In this document: piece by piece, positions 56,500-64,000 of the stretch
Numbering within the stretch: the first letter of the stretch is position 1
Layout: the number at the start of each line of letters is the position of its first letter
Made by a program: the position numbers and the translations under genes
Notes under the pieces: model-generated
Told to the model about the DNA's origin: nothing
The model's database searches: none
What the model saw: the letters and a program-made list of their open reading frames with translations, nothing else
Source of the DNA: Dermanyssus gallinae
Taxonomy: Eukaryota > Arthropoda > Arachnida > Mesostigmata > Dermanyssidae
NCBI GenBank assembly: GCA_003439945.1
Contig: QVRM01002791.1
Span: 30,124 to 94,123 of the forward strand
DNA: 64,000 nt
Reading direction: 5' to 3'

Positions 56500-59400
56500 T
56501 ACGGACGTGTTTTGTGAGTGCTCCGTGATAAAGGGCGCATTGACGTGCAAATTCAAACTGCCACCACTTACACCTGTTCAGAACGACGTTAGTCACAACA
56601 ATCCAAACCGCGGATACGTACAACGATTCCACACACTGCCGCGTGCAGCAAATCAAACATCGCCACGCTCGACAACAGCGAGAGGGGAAGCGTGCGCAAA
56701 ATTGAAATGTTGCAAACAGGCTTTTAATTGACAGAATAGTAAGTGGGTGTAATACCCATACATAACTAACTAGCTAACTGAAGAACGGGAATATTCAAGC
56801 ACGGACTCGGATCACCACCCCCTATTAATGTAGACAAGAGGGACATACAGCTTTCCTTGATGGCAATGGCTGATGGAGAGAACGTAGTCAGCAAACACCG
56901 GACTACGTACACAATAATCTCCAAAACAACTTAAAATTCGTTTCAGCCCAATTAAGCAAAGAGGCAGTCCATCAAGATAAATACCGACACACTGCCGGAA
57001 CTCATAGCTGCAAAGATACAAAACCTCCTCTTCCTCAAAGAGGTGCTAGCCGATAAACAATACGCAGACCTCATGCAAAATGAATGACCTGCGCGTACCT
57101 ATACTTCCGCCAACCTCAGCAAGGCAAGTACCCTAGGTGATAAGATGACAAGAGCCTTATTGCTGTCACGAAAGTCCGACAAGGACAAACGCCTCATCAA
57201 ACCGGCTATCGCCGAAATTCTCCGTACTTCAGTGTGCGTTACCGCACCTCAAGGAAGAGAAGGCTGTTTTCCGGCAAAATCGGACATCCTGAGAGTCGAG
57301 GGGGTTGAAAACGCTCCAGCTCCAACATGAACATTTTATGCAGGGACGATCGCTCATGTCAAAGTGAATCAGGTGGCCAAGAGAGACAGCGACCAGTCTC
57401 TGCAGCTCCCTTAGGACAGGAGGCATCCAGGCAGTCGTCATTCCGGTAGCCAATGAGATCACTCTCATAAGGAAAGTCTTGGAGGAAGCCCTCGTGCAAT
57501 ATCAAGGCATCATCCTGAAAATATGAGTCAAATTCCAAACATAAAAAAGAGAGAATAAGCCTGATTCTACCTTTCCAGTTGTCATGAAGCTAGCTACTGC
57601 GTCCTACACTGACGCTCTTGTGACGTGTTCTTCGGAACAAAACGACAGCGATAGCGGGAGTAGACGCCAAAAGAGCCTTAAGAACAACTACTGGAATTTC
57701 CGCCTGATTGTGCGAGGTATGCCACTGGCATACTTCGCACTGCCTGCCACATACCTTCTGATGCCACTCCCCTGACAAATGAAGGAGAATCTTCTTTCAT
57801 CTTTAGACGGTGACAGGCTAATGAGTTCATTGAGTCGAAGAAGATTCTCAGGATGAAAAAGTCTCACTAAACACGAGCACCGGAAATGGCGTTTACCCTA
57901 CACCCCTACAGTAAACCCGGGCAGGTGATTATCCATACATCGCTAAAATGCCAGCTGAAAAAGCTTACAGGCTACTGCGACAAAGACATATACATCTTGG
58001 AGAACGCGGACACGTCGCAAAGGTCTGCACGGCTAATGTTAGGCGCTATGTTTGCAACATAGATGATTACCTACCCGACTTACGACGCAATGCCCAGAAA
58101 AACAGACCAACGGATAGCAACCTCCGAGAAAAATCGCAAACAAAATTATCAGTAGCATTAAACGTGAATAGTCTATAGAGCATATGATTTGACGTTTGAA
58201 CTCGCGGCCAAAATAACATAGAAGTCTTAGTACTCTTGAGACCTCTATAACACAGTTTTCTCAACCCAGACCCACGCTGGTAACAAGTTCTTCTTGATCA
58301 AGGTGTCCCCATAAGACCTCCACGTCAGTGTGGCAAGGCACGCACATCTCTTTATCACCACTTTCTACCACCGTGAATATTTCTTCGAACTCAACCGCAC
58401 AGGAATAGGAGATCCTCCTAGAATGGGCAACTCGAGCAGATCTCGAACTCATGAACACGCTAAGATACACCTTCGACAACGGCAGACACAGATCGACGTT
58501 AGAGTTGACGTTTGCATCAGAATAGACACCGAGTAATTAACTGGAAGGTTCACTAAGACATGAAACTATCCGACCATCTCTACGCAATTCTCTCCGTCAG
58601 CCTAACACCCTCCCAGCGCCTTTCTCCAGAAAACGGCAACGTGTCTTAGGTTGAATTACTCGCCCACAGAAGGCCTTAAAAGAAAAGTACCTGACCTCAT
58701 TAAATGCTTTCCTATTTATAGAAAGACTACAGAAAAGCACGAATAGCCCTCTATAAGACCAATTCAGAATAGTAAAATAAACCACTGGAACGAATTGTGC
58801 GAGGAACAAAACCATTAAGCCAATGACACCTAGGCCGCAACCGGTGCTCTTTAAGGGAACTTCAGATCTTATTTCAATCTCTATCCAAGAGATCAAGAAT
58901 CGCAGCCAAACGCAAACGGCCAAGGAAAGCACCGGGCTTAGATGCGGTCTTCCGGCAAGTACGCCTAGTTATAAGGAACCACCCAAAGGTATTTAAAGCA
59001 TGATAGAAAAATGCTCATTAGCGAAGACATCTCTAAGCTTTTCTAAAATGGGCCCTCTACCTACGACGCATCCTAGCGTCGTACCTAAAAGACTGAGCAT
59101 CTAGCTACGAAGACGTGGGCCAGGCTGTCACCGCCAGGATCTCCCAAGGGTCCGTACTAGGGCCAAATCTTTTTAAGAGGGGACAGTGCTTTCGCGCACG
59201 CCCGCTGGTAACAATGACGGGTAGTGTGGGGCTCAACACCGGCCAGAGAGTATATGACCCAATCTTGTCTGCGTGTATACCCACTAAAAACCACGTCCCC
59301 AACCCCCTCCCAGCTCGGAATTGTAAAACAGTACTTCGAACCCAGGAAGGGGGACCCTCGTGATTGGGACCACACAGCGGAATATAATCTACCATGGGGT

Positions 59401-60145
59401 ACTTAGACTCCCACCTCTCTTGGGAGTTTATTTCGTCCCGCACGCAAACGATCTGGGCACTGATCGTTATCCGCCGAGGATTGGCTCAAAGGAGCAGCCA
59501 ACCGGTAGATGTCCGAAAGTATGATTTTATGCTAAACGTCGAATTGGCTTTAAAAAGGAATGGAAGCACTTCTATCTTACGCCTAGCTTACGCCTGAAAG
59601 GGCACCTAGTACACTCACGCCCATAGTCAAGCCTATAGTCGAAAATATATTGTATACGATCGTGCTCCGTGATCTCAAAAATAGTACAGCCTTAAATTGC
59701 TGCCCACCTCCCACTCGCGCAACTTGTAAGAAGCCTCGGTGGCTGCTTTTAGTAATGCCTACATTTTATGCCGTATATGCAGCTCAGGAGAGGCTGACGA
59801 TGTAACGCGCTGTTACGAACACTGCACCGTTTGCAATACTGAGCAAGAGCTACTGTCTCGGAACCTAAGACTAGGAAATTCCCTAACATACCAAGCCCTT
59901 GTAGAGGCGCTCCTTAAAAATCATGAATTCTGGTCTATGGGAAGAAGTTTTGGAAAACCGCCGCACAAACTCAAGCAGCCTAAATAGCAAGCAAAACTGG
60001 CCAGGTGATGCAACCTTGAAAAGACAGTGCTGCAAAGGGCAAAGAGGATGTCTCGATGCTAGTGGGTTTGTGAGTGCCACACTACCGTAGACTTAACAAC
60101 GATGCCTGGCGTACATCATGCATTTCAGCAAATAATCTTTATAAA
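56500..60145 (+). mobile_element. R1-like non-LTR retrotransposon, nearly full length but decayed
   Basis: A gag-like ORF1 is suggested at 57140-57330 (RLIKPAIAEILRTSVCVTAP) and at 57948-58150 by a decayed zinc-knuckle region (LGERGHVAKVCTANVRR). ORF2 follows. Endonuclease remnants end at about 58455-58525 with LEWATRADLELMNTLRYTFD and LELTFASE. RT shows ISQGSVLGPNLF at 59142-59178, and a decayed YADD region at about 59395-59460 (GVYFVPHANDLGTD). A Cys/His C-terminal region at 59772-59930 (CRICSSGEADDVTRC, EHCTVCNTEQELL) is followed by LVEALLKNHEFW. The layout and the C-terminal block match the R1/LOA group. Numerous stops and shifts; dead. It ends near the A-rich tract at 60140. Confidence 0.8.
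59179..59366. mobile_element. About 190-bp foreign insert inside the R1-like RT
   Basis: The RT sequence breaks just after the G-S-V-L-G-P block and resumes about 190 bp later in the block that normally follows it directly. The insert is GC-rich. On its minus strand it contains GGGTTCGAAGTAC, which resembles a pol III B box. It might be a SINE-like or short DNA element. No second copy was seen, and the exact ends are not defined. Confidence 0.45.
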
Positions 60146-60182
60146 AAAAAAAAAAATAATAATAATAATAATAATATAATAA
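60140..60182. repeat. A-run and (AAT)n
   Basis: About thirteen A followed by (AAT)n, after the end of the R1-like element. It may be that element's 3' tail. Confidence 0.85.
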
Positions 60183-60557
60183 TGAGGTGTTACGGCGGAC
60201 GCCAAAGAGTGCGGACGTGCGCATATCGAGCTCCAAGGAAAACACGTCTATTCATGTGTGTGCAGGTTGGTAAACCCAGGAAGTAACATACGAGAGTGAT
60301 GCCTGTAACTCGGTGATCAGTTGAGTGTACTGTGTGTGGCCATGCGACAGAGGCACGAGCAGCCATGAGGCTGTGAAGATCCACACGACATGGTGAAACA
60401 AAACGAAACCACCCGCGTAACGGCCCGTAGGCTTCAAGCGGCATGCCGCTGCCATTCAAATTCGAATTCTAACGGCTGCTCAACTAAAATTTGACGTTGG
60501 AACATCTAATCTACAAAGTGGCGCCAACAGTTATATCAACAACTCATCGCGCCGACA
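60183..60557. other. No gene seen
   Basis: No recognised motif. Confidence 0.5.
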
Positions 60558-60685
60558 ATGAAAACGACGTTTTCCTTTGGAAAGGCAAGAATTAAGAAGA
60601 CGATAGTTACAGCCAAGCCAGCGCCCACTTGTTTCACTGCAGAAGTAGCACCAATACGAAATAATAATACTAATACTAATAATAA

Positions 60686-60877
60686 TAATAGTGATAGTGA
60701 TTATAACAATAGTGATAGTGATAATAACAATAGTGATAGTGATAATAACAATAGTGATAGTGATAATAACAATAGTGATAGTGATAATAACAATAGTGAT
60801 AGTAATAATAACAATAGTGATAGTAATAATAACAATAGTGATAGTGATAATAACAATAGTGATAGTGATAATAAACA
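60686..60877. repeat. 21-bp minisatellite coding an in-frame heptad
   Basis: About nine copies of AACAATAGTGATAGTGATAAT. As 21 bp is seven codons, the plus strand encodes a repeating Asn-Asn-Ser-Asp-Ser-Asp-Asn heptad within an open frame of 107 codons starting at 60558. The first 33 residues of that frame are non-repetitive (MKTTFSFGKARIKKT...) and unrecognised. (AAT)-like sequence flanks the tract on both sides. Confidence 0.93.
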
Positions 60878-60897
60878 ATAGTGAGTAGTATACATAA

Positions 60898-60926
60898 CAA
60901 TAGTAATAATAATAATAATAATAATA
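60898..60926. repeat. (AAT)n microsatellite, upstream of RLE element
   Basis: About 25 bp of AAT directly before the start of the retrotransposon reading frame. Confidence 0.92.
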
Positions 60927-63900
60927 AACAATGAACAGCAAACCCCCTAAACCGAACCCCGATCATCTTCAAACCCGTCCCCAGCTAACATTCATCTGCG
61001 ACGTCTGTAGAAAATCCGTAAATCGCTGCGCGGACTACACATACATAAAACCCCGTGTTCACGGAGGACAAACCCACACACATTCCTTTGACCGGCCACC
61101 CGATGGCTCCGCTCCACAAACTTCGACCCAGGATCAGAGAGGACCCAGCCGACATTACCTCTGGACAACGATCCAAAATGTTTACTCGTATCCTAGCTCG
61201 TGCTCGCAAAAGCACGAAGCTAGTTAGGATAATCCCGAGAGGAGTCAGGGAAATCTGTTGCGCAGCTTACGCGGAAGCCCTTTCTCACTTCAACTCGAGA
61301 CTAGACGCTGAATCCTGGCACAGATTAATGACTTTGCCGACACTCATGTTGCATATTCCAGAACTAAAAAGCAACGACATCACATTGTGCCAAGTAATTA
61401 GGAAGAACATAACAGATTCCCAATGGAAGACGCTGGATAATCTTTCTGATAGACCGCACCACAGCCTCACACAGTCGCGCAAGGAGCACCTCACCGACCG
61501 CCAGATTGCCGCAAGGGCAGAACGCAAGTTAGCTGAGGGAGACTACGCTCCGCCGCACGCACTCTACTTTCGACCAGAGTCTTTCGCATTGCCCGACGAC
61601 CGCACGACTCAGGAACTTAGAAGCAAGCATCCCTCTCCTCCGGCCTCACGTCAGGGACCGCTTGATCAACTTTGAGCAACCTCCCACGGATGAGCCTTTC
61701 ATCGTTCCGGCACAGCTCGTAGTTAATGCGGTTCGCTCCTTCTCACTAGCATCTGGCCCTGGACTGGATGGATTACGTCCTCGACATCTGAGAGATATGT
61801 TGGACAGCACAATACCTTCTTCCGAAAGACTGCTAGCGGAACTGCGCTGTCTGACTAACTTGACTCTAAGTGGCAGGCTGCCAAGTTTTTGCCACCTAAT
61901 CTTCTATGGGGCAGATCTGACAGCCCTGAAGAAAAAAGACGGTTCCATTAGACCGATAGCGTGCGGCCCTTACTTTACGTAGGCTGGTTGCCAAAGTAGC
62001 GATTGCCATCAATAGGACGGCAATCGTGAAGGCGGTGGGCACCTCACCAGGTTGGCGTTTCAGTTAAAGGCGGAGCTGAAGCTGCAGCACACGCAACTCG
62101 GGCTTTCACGGAGGCAGAGGGACCCCCACGAGTCCTGGTAAAACTAGATTCCGAAACGCCTTCAACAACCATCCGACGCGATGTTATCCTTAATGAAGCT
62201 AAAGCGAAAGTTCCACAAATGTTTCGCTAGACGTGGCAGAGCTACGGCACGCCATCAATGCTGTCCTGGGGAGAGAGTGAGCCTCTTCTCTCAGCCACGG
62301 GAGTACAACAGGGAGATCCGATTGGGCCCCCCTTATTTAGCTTAGGGATCTCAGGATTAGTGTCCCGCATGAAAAGTCCACTAAATGTGTGGTACCTAGA
62401 CGATGGTATACTAGGCGGCCCGGCGAACATAGTGGCCTCCGACATACGCGAAGTGCTACAGTTTGCTGAGGAGGGAGGCTTAACTCTTAAACGCCCTCAA
62501 AAATGCTGAGGTCATAGCGTAGGTGGAACTCTCACCAGCAGGATGAGGCATGCAAACTCATTGCAGACGCCCCTGCCCGGTACAAAGATAATTGAGTTGC
62601 CTGACCTAGAAGTCCTGGGAGCGCCCATTGGATCTCGGAAGATCTCGAAACTATCCTGGATAAGCGGGACGCCCTCCGGTGTATCAAAACTCGGCTATTG
62701 GCGATGCACGCACAGGGCTACATTATGCCTATGGAGATACAGCCTAGGATCACCTAGGCTAAACTACATTCTACGCACGTCCCCCACAAGCCACCACTGT
62801 GATAATTTGCAAGCAGTTGACGAGGTGGCAAAGGACGATACTGAGTGAAGTTCTAAACGTGGCCCTTTACCGACAGATCCTGGGAAAGGGCCACACTTCC
62901 TCTCAGCGAAGGAGGATTGGGACTAAGGTCCGTGGCAGAGCTTGCTTCGTGTGCTACGCGGCCTCTATCATAGAGTTCTCGGGGCTTGCGGAGACGTTGT
63001 TGGAACCGGATGTTCATTCTGTGCTGCGCGGAAGGAGGGACGAAGCTTGAGCTGGCCAGCTAGACAAGCGAGAGGGCCCTGGCCCCTGGGAGCAACACCC
63101 TACACAGCACATGCTTGACAGCTACAAGTGTCAAACGACCGCTCGCACGATCTTAGATGACATCCAATCCCCGACAGAGAGAGCGGTATTCATAGCTGCC
63201 CGTGACACTTTCAGCAGTGGCTTCCTAAGAGCACTTCCTTCAATCACAGCTGGGCACCATGGCTGGACAACACCTCCTTCCGCATGGTGGCCGCTCTGAG
63301 AATAGGCGCTCCCATATGTGAGCCATACGAGTGTAAGGCGTGTGGAAAAACAGTGGATGAGGACGGACTGGCACCCTTTGAGCTGCACTAAAAGCCCTGG
63401 TAGGGCTCCCAGACACGCGGAGATCAACGCGATCCTAAAGAAAGCTCTTCGTAGAGCCGGCATACCAAGCACCCTGGAGCCCAGGTTGGGCCTCGAAGAC
63501 GACAAAAGACCAGACGGCGTCACCATCCCGCCATGGTCCAACGGCAAATGCCTGGTATGGGATGCCACGGTATCATGTACAGTGGCTCCGTCATACCTGA
63601 TGCACAGCGCCATCAGGTCAGGGTGGGTTGCTGAACATGCCGAGATCGCAAAGAAACGCAAATACTCTGATTTAGGGAGGAGATATCACTTCGTACCCGT
63701 CGCCATGGAAACGATGGGCCCAATCAGCAAGAGCACAAGTATCCTCCTCAAAGACCTAGGTGTCAAAATTAGTGCTAACACGGGTGACCAGCGCGAGGGC
63801 GAGTTTCTGCGTCAGCAACTCTCGCTCGCAGTGTGTAGGGGAAACGCCGCCGCTATCATCGGCTCTATGGATTGAGAAGGGGGGGGGGTGAGCCTACGCG

Positions 63901-63950
63901 GGTACACGTTTGGGTCCCACAATTGTAGGGAAATACTGAAAATTGAATAA
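60926..63950 (+). mobile_element. RLE-type non-LTR retrotransposon, R4/Dong-like, near full length
   Basis: A single decayed ORF. Starting at the ATG at 60931, an N-terminal Cys/His region reads FICDVCRKSVNRC...HGGQTHTHS. After a frameshift near 61100, 61180-61675 holds a DNA-binding/linker region. RT starts at 61662 with SFSLASGPGLDGLRPRHLRD and DLTALKKKDGSIRPIACGP. The first catalytic-Asp block (VLVKLD) at about 62140 is followed by a one-base deletion. GVQQGDPIGPPLFSL is at 62300-62344 and the catalytic YLDD at 62393-62404. A zinc knuckle C-x2-C...H-x3-C follows (Cys codons at 63332 and 63341; His at 63372 and Cys at 63384, one frame off). The endonuclease signature is R-P-D (63507-63515) with the next Asp at 63561. 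Stop at 63873-63875, then a 75-bp 3' UTR and an (AAT)n tail. Such elements nick DNA with a PD-(D/E)XK-like endonuclease and copy RNA into the target. Confidence 0.92.
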
Positions 63951-63959
63951 ATATAATAC

Positions 63960-63993
<34 letters not shown>

Positions 63994-64000
63994 TAATATA
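63951..64000. repeat. (AAT)n tail at window end
   Basis: AAT units run to the window edge directly after the retrotransposon's 3' end (TAAATATAATAC, then repeats). Confidence 0.95.

Noticed and set aside
60691..60972. Ile/Val- and Tyr-rich frames near 60.8 kb resembling membrane segments
   Set aside because: Frame shadows of the 21-bp repeat and the AAT arrays.

Overview
This is a eukaryotic nuclear window, most probably from an arthropod. A parasitiform mite is my tentative guess, but nothing here proves the lineage. The reasons are about twenty (TA)n arrays, abundant degenerate retrotransposons, tRNA-derived SINEs, mariner/Tc1-type DNA transposons, and almost no intact long reading frames. 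No rRNA gene, CRISPR array, operon or prokaryotic feature was seen.

The only convincing intact host gene is on the minus strand at 47461-48237. It is an intronless 258-residue GID8/TWA1-like protein with LisH-CTLH-CRA layout, a subunit of the GID/CTLH E3 ubiquitin ligase. A frameshifted small-heat-shock-like tail (30884-31110) and a possible exon (25910-26224, minus) are weaker host candidates.

The rest is mostly a transposon graveyard. Left third: a jockey/CR1-like LINE on the minus strand (6458-8520), an 83-bp LINE stub with a perfect 14-bp target duplication (8989-9099), two tRNA-derived SINE families with two copies each (A: 9250-9463 and 32053-32235; B: 14347-14629 and 27026-27341), a Tyr/His-coding minisatellite (9918-10410), and LINE remnants at 19717-21615 and 23560-24230. 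Middle: a 1155-bp palindromic MITE with CAGGGTGTCCC ends (28139-29293), a split mariner (35281-37030), a DUF4817-type transposase remnant (37780-38790) with a second inverted 3' end ending in the same terminus as the MITE (39210-39826), and a 2.3-kb segment bounded by inverted 62-bp repeats that holds three perfect cAMP-response-element palindromes.

Right third: LINE remnants at 42690-43330, 48780-50760, 52340-53640 and 55690-56440, an R1-like element at 56500-60145, and a nearly full-length restriction-like-endonuclease (RLE) non-LTR element at 60926-64000. Two further RLE copies (45448-45837 plus; 51290-51523 minus) also abut (AAT)n arrays. Together the three copies suggest an R4/Dong-like retrotransposon that targets TAA microsatellites, which I consider the most interesting system in the window.
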